From NCBI RefSeq assembly GCF_019754295.1, contig NZ_VIRV01000010.1, positions 29,650 through 93,649 on the forward strand: 64,000 nt of DNA. Direction: 5' to 3'. Source of the stretch: Sellimonas caecigallum (lineage in GTDB: Bacteria; Bacillota; Clostridia; Lachnospirales; Lachnospiraceae). The translations under genes and the position numbers were made by a program. Shown here piece by piece: positions 56,931 to 64,000 of the stretch. The notes under the pieces were generated by a model. It had not been told where the DNA came from. It searched no databases and saw nothing but the letters and a program-made list of their open reading frames with translations. Position 1 is the stretch's first letter. Each line of letters opens with the position of its first letter.

Positions 56931-56953
56931 GAATTATGGAAAGGAGCAATTGT

Positions 56954-57319
56954 ATGAGCAATGCTTTAGACAATTCAAAGAAAATGGCGTCACTTGCCTA
57001 CAAGGCACTGGATGACAAAAAGGGCGAAGATATCCGTGTCATCGATATCTCGGAAGTAAGCGTTCTTGCAGACTACTTTATCATTGCAAACGGAAACAGT
57101 GACAGCCAGGTTCGGGCTCTTGTTGACAATGTAGAAGAAGAGCTTGCCAAAGCAGGATACGAAGTAAAGCAGCGGGAAGGATATGGTCTCGGAAGCTGGG
57201 TTCTCCTGGATTTCGGCGATATCATTGTCCACGTTTTTGATAAAGAAAACCGGCTTTTCTACGATCTGGAACGAATCTGGAAAGACGGAAAAACAGTTAT
57301 GCTGGATGATTTAAAATAA
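56954..57319 (+). CDS. rsfS: ribosomal silencing factor RsfS
   Basis: 121 residues. DIRVIDISEVSVLADYFIIANG and DFGDIIVHVFDKENRLFYDLERIW are the family markers. It binds L14 and blocks subunit joining when nutrients are low. AAGGAG precedes the ATG. Last gene of this block. Confidence 0.95.
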   Translation: MSNALDNSKKMASLAYKALDDKKGEDIRVIDISEVSVLADYFIIANGNSDSQVRALVDNVEEELAKAGYEVKQREGYGLGSWVLLDFGDIIVHVFDKENRLFYDLERIWKDGKTVMLDDLK

Positions 57320-57334
57320 AGAGATATATTTAAG

Positions 57335-57386
57335 AGAAGGGTACGAAAAAACGAAACATCATTTTTTCATACCCTTCTGTTTTTAT
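57335..57386. terminator. bidirectional terminator between rsfS and lexA
   Basis: Arms 57335-57351 and 57362-57378 (AGAAGGGTACGAAAAAA, one mismatch), with TTTTTATTTT after it on the plus strand and A-rich sequence before it. Confidence 0.85.
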
Positions 57387-57393
57387 TTTCTGA

Positions 57394-58011
57394 TTAAACA
57401 TGAAAGCGCATCAGGCCGATCACTTTTCCAAGAACTGTCACATCATCAACGATAATCGGATCCATGGTGTCATTCTCCGGCTGAAGACGATAGTGTCCAT
57501 CCTCCTTATAGAATCTCTTTACAGTGGCTCCGTCATCTACCATAGCCACGACAATCTCCCCATTGTCCGCTGTACTTTTCTGCTCCACAAGAATATAGTC
57601 CTTGTCATAAATCCCAGCATTTATCATGCTGTCTCCCTTAACACGAAGGAAAAAAGTCTGGGCATTCGGCAGCTTTTCCACCGGAACCGGAAAATAGTCT
57701 TCGATATTCTGTTCTGCCAACAGCGGTTCTCCGGCAGCGACGCGGCCGATGATCGGAATATTCGCCATCTCCCGCCTAGTCAGATTAAAATTATCGTCCA
57801 GAATTTCGATGGCACGTGGTTTCGTCGGATCCCGTCTGATATACCCATTCTTCTCCAGTGTTTCAAGATGTGAATGGACAGAAGAAGTAGACTTTAAATT
57901 GACAGCCTCGCAGATTTCCCGAACCGCCGGAGGAAAGCCCCGCGTTAGAATCTGTCCTTTGATATATTCCAAAATCTCAGACTGCTTCTTTGTGATATTG
58001 CCGTTACCCAT
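57394..58011 (-). CDS. lexA: SOS repressor LexA
   Basis: 205 residues. N-terminal winged helix (ILEYIKGQILTRGFPPAVREICEAVNLKSTSSVHSHLETLE region), self-cleavage site AAGEP, catalytic Ser in VKGDSMINAGI and Lys in DDGATVKRFY. RecA filaments trigger autocleavage and induction of SOS genes. The ATG at 58011 is preceded by an AGGGGG site; longer in-frame starts overlap the promoter. Confidence 0.96.
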   Translation of the reverse strand: MGNGNITKKQSEILEYIKGQILTRGFPPAVREICEAVNLKSTSSVHSHLETLEKNGYIRRDPTKPRAIEILDDNFNLTRREMANIPIIGRVAAGEPLLAEQNIEDYFPVPVEKLPNAQTFFLRVKGDSMINAGIYDKDYILVEQKSTADNGEIVVAMVDDGATVKRFYKEDGHYRLQPENDTMDPIIVDDVTVLGKVIGLMRFHV

Positions 58012-58045
58012 ATGTAAATCCCCCTGAATTTCGTATCTTTTGTTT

Positions 58046-58074
58046 ATTCTACCATATACTGTCTGCAAAAGCAA
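58046..58074 (-). promoter_or_regulatory. lexA promoter
   Basis: On the minus strand TTGCTT (58074-58069), 17 bases, TAGAAT (58051-58046), with TGG before the -10. Confidence 0.65.
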
Positions 58075-58084
58075 ACAGATATTC

Positions 58085-58098
58085 GGAAAATATGTTCG
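58085..58098. promoter_or_regulatory. candidate LexA box upstream of lexA
   Basis: GGAAAATATGTTCG matches the Gram-positive SOS consensus CGAACRNRYGTTYG at 12 of 14 positions. It lies 11 bases before the lexA -35. Confidence 0.5.
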
Positions 58099-58133
58099 AA
58101 TCGTCAAAATTTAAAATATGCAAATGGAAAAAT

Positions 58134-58163
58134 TTGCAAGAATATTCGTTTGAGTGTTATACT
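58134..58163 (+). promoter_or_regulatory. promoter of the flavin reductase gene
   Basis: TTGCAA (58134-58139), 18 bases, TATACT (58158-58163). A weak LexA-like sequence (11 of 14) at 58139-58152 lies in the spacer. Confidence 0.6.
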
Positions 58164-58205
58164 AGATATAGTACAAGATTCAGTGTAAAACAGGAGGAAA
58201 CAAAA

Positions 58206-58766
58206 ATGCGAAAAAACTTTGGAGTAAAACCGTACACTTATCCACAACCAGTATTTATCATTGCTACATACGGTACGGACGGTACACCGGATGCAATGAA
58301 TGCCGCATGGGGCGGAATCAGCGAAGGCAATGAACTCTCTATGTGCATCAGTGCAGGCCACAAAACGACGAAAAACATTCTGGAGAGAAAAGCTTTTACA
58401 GTCAGCATGGCAGACGTGGAGCATATGACGGCCTGTGACTATGTGGGTATCGAATCGGGGAACAAAGTGGCGGACAAGTTTGAAAAAGCCGGATTCCATG
58501 CTGTCAAATCAGAATTTGTCGATGCACCGCTGATCGAAGAACTCGCAGTGGCAGTTGAATGCCGACTGAAGAGCTACGATGAAGAGACATGCCGCCTGGT
58601 AGGCGAGATCGTGAATGTCAGTGTGGATGAACGTGTCCTGGACGAACAGGGAAATGTAGACGTCACAAAAGCAGCGCCGATTACATTCGATCCATTTAAC
58701 AATGCTTATATCCGGCTTGGCGAAAAAGTTGGCAACGCATTTCAGGACGGCAAGGCATTAAAATAA
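58206..58766 (+). CDS. flavin reductase-like / flavoredoxin-type protein
   Basis: 186 residues, FMN-binding split-barrel fold. PQPVFIIATYGTDGTPDAMNAAWGG and HKTTKNILERKAFTVSMAD fit the flavin reductase-like domain family (PF01613). Likely binds FMN and passes electrons; partner unknown. CAGGAGG precedes the ATG. It sits between lexA and the YneA-like gene, where Bacillus has none. Confidence 0.85.
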   Translation: MRKNFGVKPYTYPQPVFIIATYGTDGTPDAMNAAWGGISEGNELSMCISAGHKTTKNILERKAFTVSMADVEHMTACDYVGIESGNKVADKFEKAGFHAVKSEFVDAPLIEELAVAVECRLKSYDEETCRLVGEIVNVSVDERVLDEQGNVDVTKAAPITFDPFNNAYIRLGEKVGNAFQDGKALK

Positions 58767-58789
58767 AAGAGAATAAATTTGATAAAGCG

Positions 58790-58839
58790 GAGCTATTGCA
58801 AAAGCAGATGATAAATCTGCCGGAGCAATGGCTCTTTTT
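58790..58839 (+). terminator. terminator after the flavin reductase gene
   Basis: Outer arms GAGCTATTGC (58790-58799) and GCAATGGCTC (58825-58834), an inner hairpin GCAGAT/ATCTGC, and TTTTT. Confidence 0.8.
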
Positions 58840-58868
58840 ACATGAAAAACAGATTCTAAAAAACTATA

Positions 58869-58897
58869 TTGACAAACATACGTTCGTGTATTATACT
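58869..58897 (+). promoter_or_regulatory. strong promoter of the YneA-like gene
   Basis: TTGACA (58869-58874), 17 bases, TATACT (58892-58897). The spacer holds LexA box 1, so bound LexA would block polymerase. Confidence 0.85.
58873..58886. promoter_or_regulatory. LexA (SOS) box 1, perfect consensus
   Basis: On the minus strand CGAACGTATGTTTG fits CGAACRNRYGTTYG at all 14 positions and overlaps the -35. Confidence 0.9.
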
Positions 58898-58910
58898 TTA
58901 ATTACAAAAA

Positions 58911-58924
58911 AGAACAAATGTTCG
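58911..58924. promoter_or_regulatory. LexA (SOS) box 2
   Basis: AGAACAAATGTTCG matches 13 of 14 positions; just downstream of the predicted start of transcription. A weaker third copy may lie at 58925-58938. Confidence 0.8.
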
Positions 58925-59025
58925 TAAACATTTGTTTGCGCATAGAAGTGAACATTTATGGATAAGATAGGACAAAAGAGAAATCGAAGTCCGTACAGAT
59001 ATGATACGGAAAAGGAGTGGGAGTT

Positions 59026-59421
59026 ATGAAGAACAGCAGTAGAAATCAAATATCCATGACAAGGGCCGAGAGAGGGAATAAGAAAAAGATATCAAAGAAA
59101 AGACAAGCAGCTTTTCGGTTTCGTCTCCTCATCGGAGCCGTAATCTTGTTTGCATCCATATCGGTTCTGTCGGCAGGGACGCTATTGTCCAATGCAAAAG
59201 GTAACCGGGCGGAGGATCCTGTCTATTTTGAATATTATAAAAATATTGAGGTCAAAGATGGAGACACCCTCCACGGACTTGCAAAAGAATATAATACCAG
59301 CATTGAACAATCCGATGATGCATATGTAAAAAAACTGAAAAAATTGAATCACATGAAGTCAAGTGGTCTGATACCAGGCCAGTCACTGATCATCATGTAC
59401 TATGATACGGAATATAAGTAA
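59026..59421 (+). CDS. yneA: YneA-like LysM protein, SOS cell-division inhibitor
   Basis: 131 residues. A basic cytosolic start (KKKISKKRQAAFRFR), one membrane helix (about 36-54, LLIGAVILFASISVLSAGT) and an outside LysM domain (VKDGDTLHGLAKEYNTS ... LIPGQSLIIMYY). This is the plan of B. subtilis YneA, which halts division in the SOS response. LexA boxes in its promoter support the role. ATG at 59026 follows AAAGGAGTGGG. Confidence 0.85.
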   Translation: MKNSSRNQISMTRAERGNKKKISKKRQAAFRFRLLIGAVILFASISVLSAGTLLSNAKGNRAEDPVYFEYYKNIEVKDGDTLHGLAKEYNTSIEQSDDAYVKKLKKLNHMKSSGLIPGQSLIIMYYDTEYK

Positions 59422-59460
59422 TCTGTAATAAGTTATCTGTATAGTTAAGCTCTCCCATTG

Positions 59461-59503
59461 GGCCGTCTCGCAGCACATACCCGCTGTGGGCGGCTCTTTT
59501 TTT
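59461..59503 (+). terminator. terminator after the YneA-like gene
   Basis: GGCCGTCTCGCAGC pairs imperfectly with GCTGTGGGCGGC, followed by CTTTTTTTCTTT. Confidence 0.65.
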
Positions 59504-59581
59504 CTTTCACGACGAGTTCGATGCAAAATTTTATCTTAAGAAATTCTTTCGAAACTTTGCCAAACGACCTTTAGAATTTGA

Positions 59582-60491
59582 ATTTACAATACAGGCTCCT
59601 TTTCTTTTTTATACCTAATGTGCATCGGGATTGTCTGTGCGGGTGCTTCCTTCGTCCTTTTTGTTCTTGGCAGGAAAGAGGATGGTTGGAAAATGGGAAA
59701 AGGTTATCCGTTTATCTTTCAAGCTCCTCTTGAGACTGCGTGCCTCATATGCCTGATCATTTTTTCTGTAAACCGGTATCTTGCCGGTATGGTTTACGCG
59801 ACAACACAGCACAAATTCCTCCAGATTCTGCCCAAGGAAGCCTCCTCTTACTGCGATCATCACGTACATCGATCTTGTCAGAACAGAACAAGACGAAGCA
59901 AAGCGCAAAGAGTACATCGACGTACTGGAGCGCAAATCGCTCCGTCTGAAAGTCCTGATAGAGGATCTCTTTGAGATCAGCAAAGCCACAAGCCGCTCCG
60001 CAACACTCCAATATATGAAAATAGATATTGTGGATCTGTTAAAACAAGTCTGCTTGGAATATGAGAGTGACCTTCAAAAAGCAGAGCTTGAGATGCGTTT
60101 TCGTCTTCCGGATACGAAGATCATCGTATGGCTGGATAGTCAGAAAACATACCGGATTTTTGAAAATCTCATTGTGAACATATCCAAATATTCCATGCCG
60201 CACACCCGGGTATACATCAGCATGACAGAATCGGAAGACAATGTCAGAATCGTCATGAAAAATATATCCCAGGAGGAAATCACTTTCGACACAGAAGAAA
60301 TCACGGATCGTTTTGTGAGAGGAGACGCCTCCAGGAATACGGAAGGCTCTGGCCTCGGCCTTGCCATAGCCAAAAGTTTTGTGGAGCTTCAGCATGGAAG
60401 TCTTCGAATTTCTGCAGAAGCAGATTTGTTTAAGGCAGAAATCACACTTCCGAAAACGGATCCTTCTTCTTTGCTGGAAAAGAAAGCATGA
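59582..60491 (+). pseudogene. decayed sensor histidine kinase
   Basis: Frame 1 (59582 to about 59790) encodes two membrane helices (CIGIVCAGASFVLFVLG and ACLICLIIFSV). The kinase part continues in another frame from about 59845: PLTAIITYIDLVRTEQDE, SLRLKVLIEDLFEISKA, then the ATPase with GSGLGLAIAKSF. The expected H-box SHDLKTPLT has been lost: RKPPLTAI stands where its end should be. So a frameshift plus a small deletion removed the phosphorylated His. No response regulator accompanies it. Its tail overlaps the converging kinase gene by 50 bases. Confidence 0.75.
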
Positions 60492-62196
60492 TGTGTGTTC
60501 CATAACCCGGCTCACTGATGATTTCAAAGCTATTTTCTCCTGGATAGAGTAAAGCAAGGCGTTCTCGCACATTGGAAATACCGATGCGGCTTCCGCTTCC
60601 TGCCGCAGAATGTACCCTTAACAATGTATCTACCTGTGATTTTGGCATTCCATCTCCTGTATCAGTAATATCGCAGAATAGCTTTCCTTCATTCTGATAG
60701 ATAAAAATATGGATACTTCCGCTTTTCGTGCGTTGAAATGCATGAAAAAAAGCATTTTCCACAAATGGCTGAAGGATAAGGTTTGGGATCTCAACATTCA
60801 GACAGTCTTCCATGGCTTCCGCGTCAGCCTGGATCAGCCCTCCATATCGTGGGGAGATGATGGAGATATAATTTCGGATATTCATTAGCTCATCAGAAAC
60901 TGTGACTTTAGCATTCATTTTATTTAGCGTACTTCGAAAAAGGAAAATAAGTGAATCGATTGTCTGGCACGCTTCCGAAGAATGCCGCATCTCTACCATA
61001 TGTTTGACGCTATCCAACGTGTTGTAGAGAAAGTGCGGGTTTATCTGCATTTGTAGAAGGTTCAGTTCATCTTGCCTCCGCTTTTCGTGCGCTTTCTCTA
61101 TTTCTTTCATATAATCATTAAGAGAGTTAATCATACGGTTATACGCATCTGCAATGCGTTGGATTTCAAGCACATCCTTTGATTGAGATATGGAAACCGG
61201 CTCGGGTATACCTTTGGCACCCTCCATATGATCTGCAAGTGTCCGCAAAGGCAGCAGATTTTTCCTCATGGTCAAAAAGGAAACCAGTAGCAGAACAAGC
61301 AGTGCCGAGCAGATGACTAAAATGGAATGAAATCTTGGCCAAAATTCTTTCAGAAGAATACTGGATGTAATCTGGCTTATAACGTAAGCGTCAAAGTTGA
61401 CCATATAGCGGGAAAGAACGATGGAATTTCTGAAATTATGGGAAACTTCCCGCTGTTTCTCTTTGTTTTCTTTAGCCGTTTTCAGGAGCTCAAAGTTGTT
61501 TGCACCGATATCTTCTACGATATTACTTGATAAAATTTCGCCTTCTGAAGACATCAGAAGAATGTTTGTACTTTTGTTACTGAAACTCTGATAAAATTGT
61601 CTCAGACTTTCTTCCTGTATAAGTAATATAAGGGCACCAAAGGTCTCTCCCCTTGTATTGGTCAATGCTTTGCATCCATATATTACCGGAGTATTCTGAG
61701 TGGTAAATGTAAATCCACGTCGTCTGCCTCCATATTCCATGTAGCCTGATTGAATGGCATTCCGAAAAACTGGAAGTGAAAACAGATCATCTGGACTTAA
61801 TGACACACCTCCATTTCCAGATCCGACAGCAATGCCGTTTTTTCCGGCTACTACTACTTCATAATCCACCATAGCAGCTGGCATATTATAGAAAATCTGG
61901 CTGAGATTCTGCCTGGCTTTCCATTCTTCTGTAATATTGTCTAAATCTGACATGAGAGCACGGACCAAAGAAGGTGTACTTTCTATGTCAAGGGCAATTC
62001 TGGCCATATGGTCATGAACAAGGGTAAGACTTGTGTCTGTCTGATTTAAAATTTCCAAGTTGGAAGATACCGCTGCGTTCTCTGTCTGATTTGTATAGAT
62101 GCGGGATACTGTAATGGACGCAGACAAAAGCAGAAGAATTGTGATAGCACAGATCGGCATCATCAGTTTTACAAAAATTGTATGTGGTCGTTTCAT
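60442..62196 (-). CDS. YesM/LytS-type sensor histidine kinase
   Basis: 584 residues. Two membrane helices (about 10-32 and 292-314) enclose an extracellular Cache-like sensor; a HAMP segment follows. The phosphorylated His lies in QMQINPHFLYNTLDSVKHM and the ATPase ends in GSGSRIGISNVRERLALLYPG. Such kinases with AraC-type regulators usually sense carbohydrates or peptides. It follows the regulator gene by seven bases. Confidence 0.92.
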   Translation of the reverse strand: MKRPHTIFVKLMMPICAITILLLLSASITVSRIYTNQTENAAVSSNLEILNQTDTSLTLVHDHMARIALDIESTPSLVRALMSDLDNITEEWKARQNLSQIFYNMPAAMVDYEVVVAGKNGIAVGSGNGGVSLSPDDLFSLPVFRNAIQSGYMEYGGRRRGFTFTTQNTPVIYGCKALTNTRGETFGALILLIQEESLRQFYQSFSNKSTNILLMSSEGEILSSNIVEDIGANNFELLKTAKENKEKQREVSHNFRNSIVLSRYMVNFDAYVISQITSSILLKEFWPRFHSILVICSALLVLLLVSFLTMRKNLLPLRTLADHMEGAKGIPEPVSISQSKDVLEIQRIADAYNRMINSLNDYMKEIEKAHEKRRQDELNLLQMQINPHFLYNTLDSVKHMVEMRHSSEACQTIDSLIFLFRSTLNKMNAKVTVSDELMNIRNYISIISPRYGGLIQADAEAMEDCLNVEIPNLILQPFVENAFFHAFQRTKSGSIHIFIYQNEGKLFCDITDTGDGMPKSQVDTLLRVHSAAGSGSRIGISNVRERLALLYPGENSFEIISEPGYGTHIMLSFPAKKKDPFSEV

Positions 62197-62203
62197 CTCT
62201 CTT

Positions 62204-63715
62204 TTACAAATCCTTTCTCTGCATCTTATTGCGGTACTGCAGCGGTGTCATTCCGACCTGCTTTTTAAACACTCTCCCAAAATAACTCTGATCGGCATAG
62301 CCAATGCATTCACTAATGTGGCTGATACTGAACGCTGTATCAGCAAGCAATTTTTTGGAATGACGAATCCGGGTATCATTCAAATGCTCGCTGAAATGTT
62401 TTCCGGTTCTATTGCTGATATATGCGGACAGATAAGAATAGTTCATATGCAGATAATCCGCCACATCATATAGCGTAATCTGTTCCATATAGTGATCTTC
62501 GAGATAATTCTGTAATGATTCCGAAACATCATCAGCTACGTTTTTCTCCCCGCATACAACAGAAAGTTCCCCGTATGCGGATGTCACTGCCTCGCAGAAT
62601 TGCGAGTAAGTCAAGATACAGTCCAATTGTTTAAAAAGTTTCAGCTCGATCCTGGAAATGGCTATGGAATCTTTTGCAAACTGTCTCGCATTTTTCAGAG
62701 AACTGTAAAATGTGTATTCCACAAATTTTTTAAATCGGAATGGATCCATTTTCGTGCTATTTTTCAATTTATCCATGTATTCCAAAAGAAGATCGCATGC
62801 TTCTTTCCATTTTCCGTGTTCCGCATAGTACACATATTGTTCATTCGGAAAAGACGGAAGCTCTCCTTCTTTTTCGCTCAGCTCCTCTTCGTAGAAACAA
62901 AGTTGATTTTCATACAAAATAGAGTATCCGCAAAGATCTAAAAGCTTTTCAGCTTTTTCCTTAAAAAGTACGAGATCTGAAAACGGAATACTTACAACAC
63001 AACTTGTGTGCCTTGTTCGGGAAACAAGCATCTCCATCAGAATATCATTCTGTCTCTTTGTTACCACTTCGGAACAGGAAAACAAAACGATCGCGTGGTT
63101 TTGTGTCGTAAAACAGGACAGCGCCGGTGGACAATTCCTGTTTTCCTGCAAAAACATCTGCAGATCTTCTTCATTTTGAAAATCCGGTTGAGGAGAAAAA
63201 AATAATATCATCTGGTAATTTCTTTTTGGAAGTGACTGTCTTACATAAGACTGAAATGCATCAAAGTTATCTTGGCCATAGCCGTCCAATATTGTTCTCG
63301 CCAGAATACCAAATGTTTTCTCAGACTGTAGACAGATCGATCTTTTCTTCTCCGGAATAAGTCTGTCAAGACATTCTAGGATCATCTCCTTAGTCACGCG
63401 GTTTTTCAAAAGATAATCGGACGCTCCATACTGAAACGCTTCTCGGACTTTGTCAAATTCATCAAAATTACTCAACATAACAACGGGAGGTCCATTATAT
63501 TTCCGAATCATCTTCACAAACTCAATTCCGTCGACTCCTGGCATGACAACATCACACAAAATGATATCCGGATGAAGTTTCAAAAAGATTTTTAATCCTT
63601 CTGCTCCGTTGCATGCCTCTCCTACAATCGAATAACCACACGCCTCCCAATCCATCATATATTTCAGTCCCTGACGAAAAATAAATTCATCATCTATGAT
63701 CATAATTCGTTTCAT
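62204..63715 (-). CDS. YesN-type response regulator with AraC DNA-binding domain
   Basis: 503 residues. Receiver: RIMIIDDEFIFRQGLKYM, phospho-Asp in DIILCDVVMPGVDG, Lys in SDYLLKNRV. A long middle region of no known motif, then two helix-turn-helices: ITLYDVADYLHMNYSYLSAYI and ISHISECIGYADQSYFGRVFKKQ. It activates genes on a signal from the adjacent kinase. ATG at 63715 follows AAGGAGG. Confidence 0.93.
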   Translation of the reverse strand: MKRIMIIDDEFIFRQGLKYMMDWEACGYSIVGEACNGAEGLKIFLKLHPDIILCDVVMPGVDGIEFVKMIRKYNGPPVVMLSNFDEFDKVREAFQYGASDYLLKNRVTKEMILECLDRLIPEKKRSICLQSEKTFGILARTILDGYGQDNFDAFQSYVRQSLPKRNYQMILFFSPQPDFQNEEDLQMFLQENRNCPPALSCFTTQNHAIVLFSCSEVVTKRQNDILMEMLVSRTRHTSCVVSIPFSDLVLFKEKAEKLLDLCGYSILYENQLCFYEEELSEKEGELPSFPNEQYVYYAEHGKWKEACDLLLEYMDKLKNSTKMDPFRFKKFVEYTFYSSLKNARQFAKDSIAISRIELKLFKQLDCILTYSQFCEAVTSAYGELSVVCGEKNVADDVSESLQNYLEDHYMEQITLYDVADYLHMNYSYLSAYISNRTGKHFSEHLNDTRIRHSKKLLADTAFSISHISECIGYADQSYFGRVFKKQVGMTPLQYRNKMQRKDL

Positions 63716-64000
63716 GAAACTTATTTCCTCCTTCGCATCCCTAGCCCTTCGTAGCACAAATCTGATTATATCATATCTGAAAATCAGGTGCATAAAATAG
63801 GTGCGAAAAATGCATCCTCGGAAATAACTTACAAAATAATTGCGAAAAAGTGTAAAAAATATCAGAAAACAAAACATCTTCTTCCGAAAGCTAAAAAAAT
63901 GACGAAAACAACACAAAAACCTTCTATAATTCTATATAAAAACACGATATTATTTTATTAAAGACATGGCCATGAAAAATAATATCGAGATTTATATTAA
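63716..64000. other. upstream region of the two-component system, window end
   Basis: No gene. On the minus strand TATAAT at 63770-63765, preceded by TGA (extended -10) and a weak -35, is the probable promoter of the regulator gene. The remainder is A+T rich. Confidence 0.5.
63945..63987 (-). terminator. inverted repeat at window end, probable minus-strand terminator
   Basis: Perfect 12-base arms CGATATTATTTT (63945-63956) and its inverse (63976-63987); on the minus strand GTGTTTTTATA follows. The loop contains the palindrome CATGGCCATG. It may end a gene outside the window. Confidence 0.5.

Overview
The window looks like chromosome from a Gram-positive anaerobe of the class Clostridia, most likely a gut Lachnospiraceae. 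This rests on gene content: RecU, LexA with Bacillus-type SOS boxes, the Prp protease beside an N-terminally extended L27, short HisG with HisZ, Obg/RsfS/YqeK, and oxygen-independent (cbi-type) cobalamin synthesis. Genus cannot be fixed from sequence reading alone. No rRNA, tRNA or CRISPR array was seen.

Layout. 1-4415: housekeeping genes (YgiQ-like radical SAM enzyme cut by the window edge, short-chain dehydrogenase, membrane protein, RluD-type pseudouridine synthase, RecU). 4399-9710: a histidine operon hisZ-hisG-hisD-hisB-hisIE with a consensus promoter and a clear terminator; the last gene carries an extra degenerate HisA/HisF-like barrel, and hisA, hisF, hisH and hisC are absent. 9723-14626: coaD, a sugar-nucleotide reductase, a duplicated CmpB-type membrane protein, an M24 peptidase and two unknown small proteins. 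14630-35261: a single roughly 20-kb corrinoid regulon. A promoter, a cobalamin riboswitch and a rho-independent terminator precede a lipoprotein (exported) cobaltochelatase, a two-domain lipoprotein, a BtuFCD-type ABC importer, the late-pathway genes (cbiP, cobT, cobU, cobS, a cobU-like paralogue, cobC, cbiB, cobD) and the corrin-ring genes (cbiC, cbiD, cbiF, cbiG, cbiH, a cbiJ-cbiE-cbiT fusion, cbiA). cbiL and a corrinoid adenosyltransferase are not here.

35784-43400 is an integrative mobilizable element of about 7.6 kb. It carries a large serine recombinase, a MobV relaxase, a RepA-N fragment, a Cys-rich protein, an XRE regulator, a Mef-like efflux pump behind a leader/attenuator, and a highly structured non-coding right end. 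Its exact ends can be read: 20-bp inverted repeats with a two-base GT core, splitting a GNAT acetyltransferase gene whose first 18 codons lie beyond the right end. Next to it (43453-44448) an NCS2 permease and a cell-wall-anchored surface protein have both lost their 5' ends and are joined back to back, so this is a scarred accessory region; a HepT/MntA toxin-antitoxin pair follows.

45368-57386 is a conserved core block for translation and ribosome assembly: TIGR03960-type radical SAM protein, its DUF2344 partner, RNase G-like, YbaK-type deacylase, HAD phosphatase, aspartate kinase, CBS protein, amidohydrolase, rplU-prp-rpmA, obgE, yhbY, nadD, yqeK, rsfS. 57394-59503 is an SOS locus: lexA, a flavin reductase and a YneA-like LysM division inhibitor whose promoter carries two near-perfect LexA boxes. 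The window ends with a decayed sensor kinase and a YesM/YesN-type two-component system transcribed leftward.
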